NCBI RefSeq assembly: GCF_003054055.1
Contig: NZ_QBKI01000010.1
Coordinates: 124,001 to 188,000 of the forward strand
Reading direction: 5' to 3'
Source of the DNA: Pontibacter mucosus
Lineage (GTDB): Bacteria; Bacteroidota; Bacteroidia; Cytophagales; Hymenobacteraceae
DNA length: 64,000 nucleotides
The notes beneath the pieces are model-generated. The model saw only the letters and a list, made by a program, of their open reading frames with translations, searched no databases and was not told the origin of the DNA. Shown piece by piece: positions 27,684 through 36,498 of the stretch (its first letter is position 1; each line of letters starts with the position of its first letter). The translations under genes were made by a program, and so were the position numbers.

Positions 27684-28190
27684 ATGGAAGAAAAGAAAGT
27701 TGCACCATGCTTGGGTGCTGAAATTATAAGTGATAGTAGGTCTGATTTTGAAAAGTTGTTTGATAGTACATATTGGGAGCAAAAAGGGGCTTTAAGTGAT
27801 ATTACTGACAATGAAAAATACTTTCGGAACTTTATTATCGAGAATGATAGGTTCTACTACAAAGAAGGTTACATATCAGACCATGATGTACTTCATTATA
27901 TTGAACAGGATTCTAAAGGGGTAAAAGCAATTCCCATGCGTGATTTAATAGTTTATGCAATAGGGGAACAGAGTTTCAATGATGTTCTATACTTCATAAG
28001 CATTAGTACTGGTGAGATATATTCACTTATAGCATCTTATTATCCGGATGAAGAAGATGATATATTACTTGCTTTTAAAGAAAGTGAAAGGTTACATCTA
28101 TTAGCAGGTAGACCAAACATCACAATGTATAATTCACAAGAGATAAAAGCTAAAACCAGGAAAGCAAAGATTAGTCGATTATTCGAGTGA
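27684..28190 (+). CDS. hypothetical protein (168 aa), paralogue of the gene at 22427
   Basis: Family not recognised. It shares the core FYYxxGxIxxxDVL and a preceding LFDSxxW motif with the 173-aa product of 22427, so the island holds two diverged copies. It is soluble and acidic, with a basic end (KAKTRKAKISRLFE). It is divergent from the restriction-modification operon, with 230 bp between them that must hold both promoters, so it may be co-regulated with it or guard it. The function is open. Confidence 0.55.
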   Translation: MEEKKVAPCLGAEIISDSRSDFEKLFDSTYWEQKGALSDITDNEKYFRNFIIENDRFYYKEGYISDHDVLHYIEQDSKGVKAIPMRDLIVYAIGEQSFNDVLYFISISTGEIYSLIASYYPDEEDDILLAFKESERLHLLAGRPNITMYNSQEIKAKTRKAKISRLFE

Positions 28191-28234
28191 AAAGGAAAGA
28201 GAGATCAGCACTGCTGACCTCTCTTTCCTTTTCA
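28190..28234 (+). terminator. terminator of the 168-aa gene
   Basis: AAAAGGAAAGAGAGATCAGC pairs with GCTGACCTCTCTTTCCTTTT with one A-C mismatch. The stem starts at the last base of the stop codon. Confidence 0.75.
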
Positions 28235-28299
28235 CTCCCTTATGATATTTCGTTATAACAGCCTCCTTGGCAGTTACATCGTTTCCATCCAAGTAAAAC

Positions 28300-28644
28300 A
28301 TAATCAGAATGACTCATGGAGTTTAGAGATTAAACTATAAGTCATAATTTCCATTACACTTCTATTCGGTTAAATAAAATTCAAAAGTAAGAGAACAATT
28401 AATAAGCTTCTAATAATTAATATCAATAGTTAAATATTAAATAAACATGAAATTTAAATTTATTAGATGATAATTCTTTAAGTAATTAATTTAATAAACA
28501 ATTTGAATTACAAACATTTAAAAATGAATTCTCGAAGAGAAGATATATCTGATACATATATTATCAGAATTTAATTTATATAAATAATCTAATCAGGTTA
28601 AAACATTTTCGATTCTGATACTAAAATAAAAAAATCAGAATCAA
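28300..28644. other. extremely AT-rich leader, possible replication origin or promoter region
   Basis: About 340 bp without a gene, made mostly of A/T with repeated AATTAAT and TTAAATTTA-like words, ending directly at the polymerase-like gene. An AT-rich stretch before a replication-type protein is a common origin layout. No clear iterons could be defined by eye, so the call stays tentative. Confidence 0.3.
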
Positions 28645-30090
28645 ATGAATACAACAAATAATAGCAATTACGAAGAAATATATTCACCTGTCAATTTCGA
28701 TTCTAAGGAAATACTAAGACAAGAAGGATGGAAAGGGTATATGATTGAAAGTCATCATCAAAAATTAGACTTTATCCTTCACCAGATATACATAAACCGA
28801 ATTCTGCACGATAAGTACGAACATAGTGATTTTATAAAGTTATCAGCGAAGCACCACATTGAACGCTATTTGTATCCTGAGACAACTAAAAAATTAAAGC
28901 CACTACTAAAAAAGTATGGTGTTATCGAAGACAATGGTTATTACAGAATCGCTAAGGAGGAAAACGGTTTCAATGGTGAATGCTTAGGATATAGGCTAAC
29001 TTCCAAATATGACGTTCCACATAGGCGAATCTCGGTAGATAAACATAGCACGTTGTATAACAACATCATCCGTTTCAGAACGGCTGATTTCAAGAAACAA
29101 GACCAAGTTACTCAATGGATTGGAAGCAACATGCAAGATATTGGTATTCGCAAGGATGATGCAATCGCCTATGTAGAGCAATGGTATGCCAATGCCATAC
29201 TATTTATCAATCCGGATAACTTGAAAAAGAATCAGCACTATGATGATTATCAAAAGATAATCGAGAGTAAAAAGGAACGATACCTATATATCATAAATGC
29301 GATTTATGATGGCACCATTTTCCAAGCAAAACGAGATAAAACGGGAGAGCGTGTGCATCATGCAATATCCGTGCTTTGGAGAGAACTTAGGCAGTTCCTT
29401 TATTTAAGGAGTAAGCCAGATGCGTTGCTATGCAACCTGGATGTAGCAAACTCACAACCATTTTGTCTGGTCAAAATACTGAGAGATGTATTTAAAGATA
29501 AGGCTAAGCCTACCAGCGTTCAGACCTACATTAAAGAAGTGAGCCAAGGTACATTTTATCATTACATGGCCAATGCTGTGGGGTTATCTGTGACTGATTT
29601 CTCAAAATTCAAAACTGATTTGTTTGCAAATGTATTTTATGGAGAAAATGAGAAGACCTTTCATAGTAAAAGTGCGCAGGCATTTATGAAAGAATTTCCT
29701 ACCGTTTACCAGGTTATTGAAAATGAAAAACAAGGTAACTATAAGAAGCTTGCGGTTCTGATGCAGAAGGTAGAATCTCAGGCCATCGTTGATGGGGTTA
29801 TGACAGATTTAATGCACAAGTACGAGGATAAGTATTTCTTCACATCACTGCATGACTCTGTAATTTTTGAGTACCAGCCGGAGTTGGTTGATGAGATAAA
29901 GATGCTAATGGTTCAACATATGGAAAAAGTTGTTGGTCTCAAACCGACTATAAAAAAGCTTGAGTATTTCAATTTACCGGCAGCGACTAATAGTGCGGTA
30001 CAGCAATTTAAGGATGCAATAGAAATGTTCGAGTGGTATGATAGCATGGCATACGTGGCACATGAAGAACTTGTACTTAATTTGCTATAA
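28645..30090 (+). CDS. divergent family-A-polymerase-like protein (481 aa)
   Basis: No close family is recognised, but the C-terminal half lines up with the palm and fingers of single-subunit family-A polymerases. GERVHHAISVLWRELRQFL (235-252) precedes motif A-like LCNLDVANSQPF (D266). Motif B-like KFKTDLFANVFYG (321-333) follows, then FMKEFPTVYQVI, as after the O-helix, and QKVESQAIVDGVMTDLM. Motif C-like SLHDSVIFE (H403, D404) comes last. The two aspartates would bind the catalytic metals. The N-terminal 200 residues match nothing I know, and no 3'-5' exonuclease motifs are visible. It could be a DNA polymerase, primase-polymerase or T7-like RNA polymerase relative serving the island. It is preceded by a very AT-rich region. 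Confidence 0.55.
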   Translation: MNTTNNSNYEEIYSPVNFDSKEILRQEGWKGYMIESHHQKLDFILHQIYINRILHDKYEHSDFIKLSAKHHIERYLYPETTKKLKPLLKKYGVIEDNGYYRIAKEENGFNGECLGYRLTSKYDVPHRRISVDKHSTLYNNIIRFRTADFKKQDQVTQWIGSNMQDIGIRKDDAIAYVEQWYANAILFINPDNLKKNQHYDDYQKIIESKKERYLYIINAIYDGTIFQAKRDKTGERVHHAISVLWRELRQFLYLRSKPDALLCNLDVANSQPFCLVKILRDVFKDKAKPTSVQTYIKEVSQGTFYHYMANAVGLSVTDFSKFKTDLFANVFYGENEKTFHSKSAQAFMKEFPTVYQVIENEKQGNYKKLAVLMQKVESQAIVDGVMTDLMHKYEDKYFFTSLHDSVIFEYQPELVDEIKMLMVQHMEKVVGLKPTIKKLEYFNLPAATNSAVQQFKDAIEMFEWYDSMAYVAHEELVLNLL

Positions 30091-30186
30091 ACCAGTACTA
30101 TGACAGAATGAAAATTTAAATGAAAATTTTTAAAACAAAGGCTGAGGCTTTATCTATAATAATCATTATGACCTAATTAAATAGTA

Positions 30187-30561
30187 ATGAATATAAAGAA
30201 GAAACTAACAGCTAATCATTTGATTGATATAGAGAAATTGAACCAGAGCCTGGTTGCTAATGCCTGTTTTTTTACAAAAGAAATCGGCCGGTTGATAGGA
30301 AAGGACATGAGTAACTTATGTCTTTATGCATCCTGTGATGAACGTTCATCACCTGACAACGCATATGTTTGGGTATATAAACACCTCATAACTGGTATGC
30401 TCTACGAGATAACTCTTTATCTTGATGATGCTCTATTAACAGCCGAATGGATTCCGTACAGTGATGAGTTTCTGTTTAAGCATCTAAATTACACTTCTAA
30501 TTCTGATGTATTTAACACTGCAAATAGAAAGCGCAAAATTGGTATCTGCTTAGCAAATTGA
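30187..30561 (+). CDS. hypothetical protein (124 aa), paralogue of the gene at 30587
   Basis: Family not recognised. FFTKEIGRLIG, LCLYASCDE, VWVYKHLITGMLYEI and the tail DVFNTANRKRKIGICL correspond to VFTEEIQKLID, LYLYAHCEI, HWFYKHIKTKEIFHV and DVVGYNKASRKHRIPLIF of the next gene, so the two are tandem duplicates. It is soluble, with no signal peptide. It ends 25 bp before the next gene, so the two are probably co-transcribed. Confidence 0.5.
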   Translation: MNIKKKLTANHLIDIEKLNQSLVANACFFTKEIGRLIGKDMSNLCLYASCDERSSPDNAYVWVYKHLITGMLYEITLYLDDALLTAEWIPYSDEFLFKHLNYTSNSDVFNTANRKRKIGICLAN

Positions 30562-30586
30562 AGCTAATATAGCCAAGTCATTGATA

Positions 30587-31108
30587 ATGAAACTCAGTAT
30601 CGAAGTGAAAATAAATAATGAACAATTAGTAAGCATCATCAAGCAAATGCTTACGGCCAGCGGAGGTGTATTTACTGAAGAAATTCAAAAGTTAATAGAT
30701 AATGACTTGAAACAGTCACCGGATAAGTATGATTCTTATGAAGAAATTGAGGCAGATGAGTTATGGTTAGAAGGCTTGCCTTTGGACCCCTTCTATTATG
30801 AAATACAGCCAGGTGATATGCTGATGTACGGTAATCTGTGTATTCCCTTTTGTGAACTGTATTTATATGCGCACTGTGAGATAACAAGGGTTGTGTTTAG
30901 TACTGCACACTGGTTTTATAAGCATATCAAAACCAAAGAGATATTTCATGTTGAGGCTCACTATGATACTTATCATGGTTTAGAAGCATCAACAGTTAAG
31001 AAAGCTACTTATCAAGATATTGAGTTAATAGCCTTAGGATGCACACCAGATGTAGTAGGGTATAATAAGGCCAGCAGAAAGCACCGGATACCATTAATTT
31101 TTGAATAA
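30587..31108 (+). CDS. hypothetical protein (173 aa), paralogue of the gene at 30187
   Basis: Family not recognised. ATG 30587 is preferred over the TTG at 30581. Compared with its 124-aa neighbour it has an extra acidic insert (about 45-85, DSYEEIEADELWLEGLPLD). Both share the FYKHIKT(K/G) strand and the basic C-terminal tail SRKHRIPLIFE. No catalytic motif is evident. Confidence 0.5.
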   Translation: MKLSIEVKINNEQLVSIIKQMLTASGGVFTEEIQKLIDNDLKQSPDKYDSYEEIEADELWLEGLPLDPFYYEIQPGDMLMYGNLCIPFCELYLYAHCEITRVVFSTAHWFYKHIKTKEIFHVEAHYDTYHGLEASTVKKATYQDIELIALGCTPDVVGYNKASRKHRIPLIFE

Positions 31109-31190
31109 GGTAGTCGTATGATAATGAGTGGATATTTGATAAGTAGTCTGAATATGTGATTCAAATCAGTAGTTAAGAAGATTTTACCTG

Positions 31191-31811
31191 CTACAAAATC
31201 TTCTTAACTCTCTGAACCGTTGAAATACCTACATCACAAAGTTTAGCAGTCTCACGTATGGTATAACCGTTATGGAGATACTTAACAACATGCTTGTATT
31301 CATTCAGCATCTTAGATTTATCTTTTACGCTTGCTCTTGGTCTGCCTAATACTTTACCTTTTCGTTTAGCTTCTGCGAGGCCAGACTTAACACGTTCAAT
31401 TAATGTGAGTCGTTCCATCCGTCCGATATCAGTTAGTATTGTGAATAGAAACTGAGCCATCGGATTTACGGAGCCATCAGGGTTCAAAGTTTCCAGGTTG
31501 TAGTTCATTACCACTACACTTACACCACAGCTATGCAACTTTTCAAGCGTATCTAAGACGTGATTGGTCGCTCTTCCCAAGCGAGTTACCTCGTGAATGG
31601 CTACCTTGTTAATCTTCTTTGTTTCGGCCAGCTTAACCAAACGCTGTATACCTTCTCTCTCGGAATTCTTTTTAGCACCGCTAACCGTTTCAGTTATTAT
31701 TTCAACAATTTTGAAATTTTTGTTGGTGGCGAATTCTTGAAGTTCTGATATCTGCCTGTCATGGCTCTGGTCTGCTGTCGATTTTCTGACCAAGAGGGCT
31801 ACCTTATTCAT
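31191..31811 (-). CDS. serine recombinase (resolvase/invertase family, 206 aa)
   Basis: The N-terminal catalytic domain has the active serine in ALLVRKSTADQSHDRQ (S11) and the arginine cluster VTRLGRATNHVLDTLE. GRMERLTLIERVKSGLAEAKRKGK is the E-helix leading into GRPRASVKDK and a C-terminal HTH (YTIRETAKLCDVGISTVQRVKK). The length is that of DNA invertases and resolvases, not of large serine integrases. It could resolve dimers of an excised island or invert a segment; no flanking inverted pair was identified. It ends about 80 bp past the hypothetical gene on the opposite strand. Confidence 0.88.
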   Translation of the reverse strand: MNKVALLVRKSTADQSHDRQISELQEFATNKNFKIVEIITETVSGAKKNSEREGIQRLVKLAETKKINKVAIHEVTRLGRATNHVLDTLEKLHSCGVSVVVMNYNLETLNPDGSVNPMAQFLFTILTDIGRMERLTLIERVKSGLAEAKRKGKVLGRPRASVKDKSKMLNEYKHVVKYLHNGYTIRETAKLCDVGISTVQRVKKIL

Positions 31812-32099
31812 TCCTCTATCTTTAAATATATACTAAGATAGATATTTGTATTCAATAAAACTAATGTTTTTATGGATACAAAATCTTAGCCATAAATTTT
31901 AAGATTGCTGGTAGTATAGCAGCTTTATTTCGGAAAGGTTTTTTTGAACACAAACCTATAGCATAGTTAATTATAGATAGACTAAGAGTGTATTCCTATT
32001 GTTGTAACTGATTCTAAAGCTATTTTTCATATAAGATTAATCAGATATGTAGATGTTCTAATTTAATTTTAAGAATCTATAATTATCTTTTTGTAGCTT

Positions 32100-33002
32100 A
32101 TGGCAATAATTAGAAAAGGTAAGTCATTGAGGATGAAAAAAGAGGTCGTTAGTCCGTTTGATATAAAACTTGAATTTGATAAATCGACAGAAAACCCAAG
32201 TAGGCTGTTCCAGTCCTTTGCTGAACTCATAGATAGTATTTCACGCTTAGATACTGTTATTGCAAAAACTGTCAACACTACAGTTTCAGCCAAAATCTAT
32301 CTTGATGATTTTGAAAAAGGCTCACTAATAGCAAAATTATGGAATGAGTTGATTTTAAATGATGATAACAAGATTGATGATGTGCAAAGTAGTGAGCCGG
32401 TCAGTGAATACATTGAGGAAGCCAGGGCTGCAAGCTTAAATTATTTATCAAATGGTAAATCATCAGTTACAGAACTTCAAGGGCTAAATAAAGAAATTAA
32501 AAACATTGCCGATAAGAAGGACTTAGCTAAGTCCTTTAACTATGTTGATGTCGATTTATTAGAATTGGCTTCAGCTTTGAATGAGGTGAATAATTCAACT
32601 GATAAACTAACTGACAAAGAAAAGTATACTGTAACCAGTCCTAACACTGATGCCCGTGAACTTAAAGCAGGTACACCTAAGATTGACATAGAAGCAGTTG
32701 AAAACGCTTTAACAAGTGATACAATAACAAATACTTCTCAGGTATACTACAAGATTAAACGGCCAGATTTTTTAGGTGATTCTCAGTGGGAGTTTAAGTT
32801 CGGGAATAAAAATATTAAGGCAAAAATACTTCATGAAGAGTGGTTGACGAAGTTTCATAATGGTGAGGTTGTAGTAGTGCCAGGGGATTCACTAAGAGTG
32901 AAAGTAAAGCAAGTGAGTAAATACAATAAAAATGGGTACTTAATATCGGATAAGATAGAAATCGTTGAAGTTCTCGGGATTAAACGTAATAAGGAAGAAT
33001 AA
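32100..33002 (+). CDS. hypothetical protein (300 aa) upstream of a membrane partner
   Basis: Family not recognised. Three parts can be seen. The N-terminal block (15-85; FDIKLEFDKSTENPSRLF, then ISRLDTVIAKTVNTTV, FEKGSLIAKLW) is mixed alpha/beta. The Ser/Asp/Lys-rich middle (about 90-195) is likely helical or disordered. The C-terminal beta-rich block (205-295) has VVVVPGDSLRVKVKQVSKY. It is soluble with no signal peptide. It overlaps the start of the four-helix membrane gene by one base (TAATG), so it is translationally coupled. A soluble sensor or enzyme paired with a small membrane protein is a common arrangement in defence islands. Confidence 0.5.
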   Translation: MAIIRKGKSLRMKKEVVSPFDIKLEFDKSTENPSRLFQSFAELIDSISRLDTVIAKTVNTTVSAKIYLDDFEKGSLIAKLWNELILNDDNKIDDVQSSEPVSEYIEEARAASLNYLSNGKSSVTELQGLNKEIKNIADKKDLAKSFNYVDVDLLELASALNEVNNSTDKLTDKEKYTVTSPNTDARELKAGTPKIDIEAVENALTSDTITNTSQVYYKIKRPDFLGDSQWEFKFGNKNIKAKILHEEWLTKFHNGEVVVVPGDSLRVKVKQVSKYNKNGYLISDKIEIVEVLGIKRNKEE

Positions 33003-33409
33003 TGAAATTAGAAAGGTCTTTAATTTACATTCTTCTATCTGAACTATTGTTCACTATACTTCCCGTATTTATTGTTCTTATAGTGCGAAGTTATGAGGGA
33101 AACTACAAAATGATATTTTATAATACAGAATGGTCAATCATGGCTATCATTCTATATGGTCAATCAATTGTAAAATTTTCATCAGGAATATCGAACTCAA
33201 AAGCAAAGTTTAGATGGCAGTTAGTGTCGCTGATTATATCTATAATTATAATATTTGGACTGATACCATCAATAACTGTATTGATAATCAATCTTTTAAA
33301 CTCCGGGGAAAATTTTGCTATGTATATGATACAGACTTTTTTGTTTGTAGTTAGTGTATTCTGCTATTTTATAATCGGCTATCTTGGCCAGAAAATGTTA
33401 GAAGAGTAG
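33002..33409 (+). CDS. small four-helix membrane protein (135 aa)
   Basis: Four hydrophobic segments, at about residues 7-28, 45-60, 70-95 and 103-128, with short polar connections and no signal peptide. No known motif is present. The start ATG overlaps the preceding stop. By analogy with other two-gene defence modules it could be a membrane-damaging effector, but this rests on layout alone. Confidence 0.55.
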   Translation: MKLERSLIYILLSELLFTILPVFIVLIVRSYEGNYKMIFYNTEWSIMAIILYGQSIVKFSSGISNSKAKFRWQLVSLIISIIIIFGLIPSITVLIINLLNSGENFAMYMIQTFLFVVSVFCYFIIGYLGQKMLEE

Positions 33410-33440
33410 TGGTAGATTTGGTCAGCTAATGCGACAGTCA

Positions 33441-33541
33441 TTACAAAAGGATTTCTAACAGCAAATTATCATTTGTATTTTCCACGACCTTACTATTGAA
33501 CTTCGCAATATATCTTTTTGTGGCCTGGATGGTTAAGGCAT
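33441..33541 (-). pseudogene. relic of a tyrosine integrase C-terminus
   Basis: On the minus strand this reads ATKRYIAKFNSKVVEN, then TNDNLLLEILL and a TAA stop. It aligns with the last 30 residues of the intact integrase at 36499 (ATERYIAKFNSKVVDD, then ANDNLAIEIPL), including the active-site tyrosine context ERYIAKF. The nucleotide match over about 75 bp is roughly four in five. Homology stops going rightward, and the STAND gene begins at 33648. It is a leftover from another integrase or a partial duplication of this one. Confidence 0.7.
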
Positions 33542-33647
33542 CTTGAAGTAGAACAGATGTCTATGCCTATATCAAGCATAATAAATCGGCTTTATACTGT
33601 CCTTCAATAAATTTCCTTCAATACTCAATAAGTTATAAATCAAGATA

Positions 33648-36353
33648 ATGAACTACATCTTAAGCCAAGTAGATAAAAAAATTAACTTCTTAAAATCTGT
33701 TGGACAGAAATCAGAGCTAAGAGTTCACTACCAGTCAAAGTTTGAATTCATATTAACTTATATCCTTGCTTATTTGTGGAATAAGAACTTGGATAGAATT
33801 GGTCTTAATGATACAGAATACATAGTTAATTCAATATTAAAGCCTTCTATTGGAACAACAGTTTCAATTATAAGGAAACTTGATGTTGATAATGAGTTTT
33901 TTGGGAATAAGAAACTTAAAGTTCTCAACAAGTTTATTGATAACTACCCCAATTTTAGGAATGAGAAGATAGGACATGGGTTCTCATTTGATGATGATAT
34001 AGATAATTATTTAGATTTTTTCGATTCTTTCTTTGAAATAATTGAATCGCAAAACATAAATGTGATTTTTGAAGAGGTTGACTTGGTTAAAATCACTAAA
34101 GAAGAAATCGATGTTTATCGAGGTATTTCATATAAACCTGATGGCTCAACATATTTAGCTTGGACTTGCCCAAAAGCAATCGGTGAATTCAACGTTGACG
34201 ATGTTTATATATACCTAAAGAGCAACTGCTACATTAGAATCTCTCCGTTTGTACTTATTGAAAATGAGTCTGAATTTTACTCGTTCTGTTCGATTGAAGA
34301 AAAGTTAACCGGAAGAACTAAATACAATAAGCTTCTAAAAACATTATTCATTACTGCTGATGTTCCAGAGTTTGAAAAGTTGTCAATCTCTACAGATGGC
34401 ACAAAAAGAAAGTCTGCTAATGGTACCGTAGTAAACCTTTTTGAGAATAATTTCAAAAAGTATATTGATGTAGGCATAACCAAGAGAATAACAGATTTTC
34501 TTGAAAAGAATAGGTCATCTGTGTTTGCCACAATTTGGGGCCATGGGGGTGTAGGTAAAACTGCTTCAATACAGCGAGTTTGTGAAATTTTATGTAACCA
34601 AGAACGGAAGCTTTTTGATTATATTATTTTTCTTTCAGCTAAGGATAGATTTTACAATTATTATCAAGGCAAAATTAATCCTATAAATGATGGCATATCC
34701 TCGTTAGAGGATATAGTATCAAAGATTAATAAAATCATTTTCGATACACCGGTATTCGAATTAGACCCTATTGTTAACTATTCTGGTAAGCTACTAATTA
34801 TAATTGATGACTTCGAAACTTTTACAAAAGGCGAAAAGTCAAGAATTATGTCGTTTATTAAGAAGCTTGATATTAACCATCACAAAGTGGTATTAACTAC
34901 AAGGGCTGCAACTCTGATAACAGGGGAAGAAATTCAAACAAAAGAATTAAGTGAAGAAGAGTCAATTACCTTTCTACGAGAAGCAGTCAAAAATGAAATT
35001 CCTTCTTTCAACATAGAGCAACTACAAAAAGAACTGAAAAGTGTTGAAACAAGAAAGAAGGTATTTGAGATAACATCCGGTAGACCCCTGTTTATTCTGC
35101 AACTTGGTATTTTTGCTGCTCAGAAAGGAACATTAACTGACGCTTTAAACATAGAAATCAAATCTACAAAAGAAGCTATAAACTTTCTCTATGACCGCAT
35201 ATATGACTATTTGTCTAATGATGCGAAGAATATGTTTCTTGCTGTTAGTTTACTTGTAGACGAGAATGATTTAACTGGTTTACTAAGTAATTTAAAATTT
35301 ATTGTTAGCAAAGAAGAGAAAGACGAAGAATTCCAAAGTTCACTTAATGAACTTGTTAAGCTGAAGATAATAGTTCTTGAAGATAAGGATTTATTCAAAG
35401 TATATTCTCCTGAAATATACAAGTTAATGAAAGCCTACTATCTTAATAAAGGAGCGGAATATGATGGTAATATTACTAACAGATTTAATCTCATAAATTC
35501 AGAAAAGAATTCTCCAACAGAGGTTGCACTTTTAGAGAATGCTGATGCAAGTAGGCTTTTAGATACAGAGTCTGAAGTTGAGAATAAATACCGGTATATC
35601 TTGAACAGGGAAAAGACACCTTATCACATAAAACTAACAGCTTTATTTAATTTTGCTTCTTATCTTATATCACATAAAAATAAGATAGAGAAGGCGATTA
35701 AGCTATACCAGGATTATTACCAGATATTTAGAAAAGACTCAACATACGTACAGAACTTTGCAACGTGCTATTGGGCTGGTCCTAATAAAGACTCTAAATA
35801 TAAAGCAGTAAAAATAATTCAGGATTACTTATCGGTTAAACCTAAAATTAATCAGGAAACCTACCTGGAATTACTTGGTATTTTAACTACATATAAAGCA
35901 ATCATAGTAGTTTCTGAACGGGATGAATTGAAAGGTAAACTTAAGTTTGGTGAAATCACTAAGGTTAATTATAACTATCTGTACAAAGAACAGAAGGAGA
36001 GGTTAATAGAGATTTTCAAATTTCCTGGTAAGTCTTTGTATTATAAAATTAAAGATATTGACTTAATGACTTTGTCACCGAGTTGCAGGAATTATGTACT
36101 GGATGGCTTGACACATTTTGTGGAGATTGCTATTAGAAATAATAGGATGGATATTGGTAGAGAAGTATGTAAAAAGATATTTGACGAGATGCCTTATAAT
36201 TACCAAGACCCATTTATTTTCAAATACAATAAAATAGAATCAATAGTAAATCAAGATAAGTCTGAAAGTATTATTAACGATAAATTAACAATTACATCTG
36301 ACTTAGGATTAAAGCTAAAAGCTGCTTTGTCCACTCCAAAGGATTCGCAGTAG
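33648..36353 (+). CDS. STAND-type NTPase with N-terminal HEPN-like motif (901 aa)
   Basis: The P-loop is GHGGVGKTAS (298-307), Walker B is KLLIIIDDFET (381-391), and VVLTTRAATL follows as the sensor-1/RNBS-B-like arginine. SGRPLFILQLG (about 480-490) corresponds to the GxP motif of NB-ARC/STAND ATPases. Residues 1-135 are helical and contain FRNEKIGHGFSFDD, which fits the HEPN motif R-N-x4-H (R104, H110). Residues 560-880 are helical, probably a sensor region. STAND NTPases with nuclease effectors act as phage-sensing abortive-infection proteins. It stands alone between an integrase relic and the intact integrase and is followed by a bidirectional terminator. Confidence 0.75.
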   Translation: MNYILSQVDKKINFLKSVGQKSELRVHYQSKFEFILTYILAYLWNKNLDRIGLNDTEYIVNSILKPSIGTTVSIIRKLDVDNEFFGNKKLKVLNKFIDNYPNFRNEKIGHGFSFDDDIDNYLDFFDSFFEIIESQNINVIFEEVDLVKITKEEIDVYRGISYKPDGSTYLAWTCPKAIGEFNVDDVYIYLKSNCYIRISPFVLIENESEFYSFCSIEEKLTGRTKYNKLLKTLFITADVPEFEKLSISTDGTKRKSANGTVVNLFENNFKKYIDVGITKRITDFLEKNRSSVFATIWGHGGVGKTASIQRVCEILCNQERKLFDYIIFLSAKDRFYNYYQGKINPINDGISSLEDIVSKINKIIFDTPVFELDPIVNYSGKLLIIIDDFETFTKGEKSRIMSFIKKLDINHHKVVLTTRAATLITGEEIQTKELSEEESITFLREAVKNEIPSFNIEQLQKELKSVETRKKVFEITSGRPLFILQLGIFAAQKGTLTDALNIEIKSTKEAINFLYDRIYDYLSNDAKNMFLAVSLLVDENDLTGLLSNLKFIVSKEEKDEEFQSSLNELVKLKIIVLEDKDLFKVYSPEIYKLMKAYYLNKGAEYDGNITNRFNLINSEKNSPTEVALLENADASRLLDTESEVENKYRYILNREKTPYHIKLTALFNFASYLISHKNKIEKAIKLYQDYYQIFRKDSTYVQNFATCYWAGPNKDSKYKAVKIIQDYLSVKPKINQETYLELLGILTTYKAIIVVSERDELKGKLKFGEITKVNYNYLYKEQKERLIEIFKFPGKSLYYKIKDIDLMTLSPSCRNYVLDGLTHFVEIAIRNNRMDIGREVCKKIFDEMPYNYQDPFIFKYNKIESIVNQDKSESIINDKLTITSDLGLKLKAALSTPKDSQ

Positions 36354-36424
36354 GGAGCGTTAGTTCTCCCTCTTTGCAACTTATGAATTCAATCTAAACA
36401 TGATAAGATGGATTTCTTATAAAA

Positions 36425-36480
36425 AAATCTCTGGTGTTAGTGATTGTTAAAATCATTTTACACCAGAGATTTGGGTTTTT
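36425..36480. terminator. bidirectional terminator between STAND gene and integrase
   Basis: AAATCTCTGGTGT (36425-36437) pairs with ACACCAGAGATTT (36460-36472), with A- and T-runs on the two sides. Confidence 0.7.
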
Positions 36481-36498
36481 AGTTGCCATATTTAAAAA

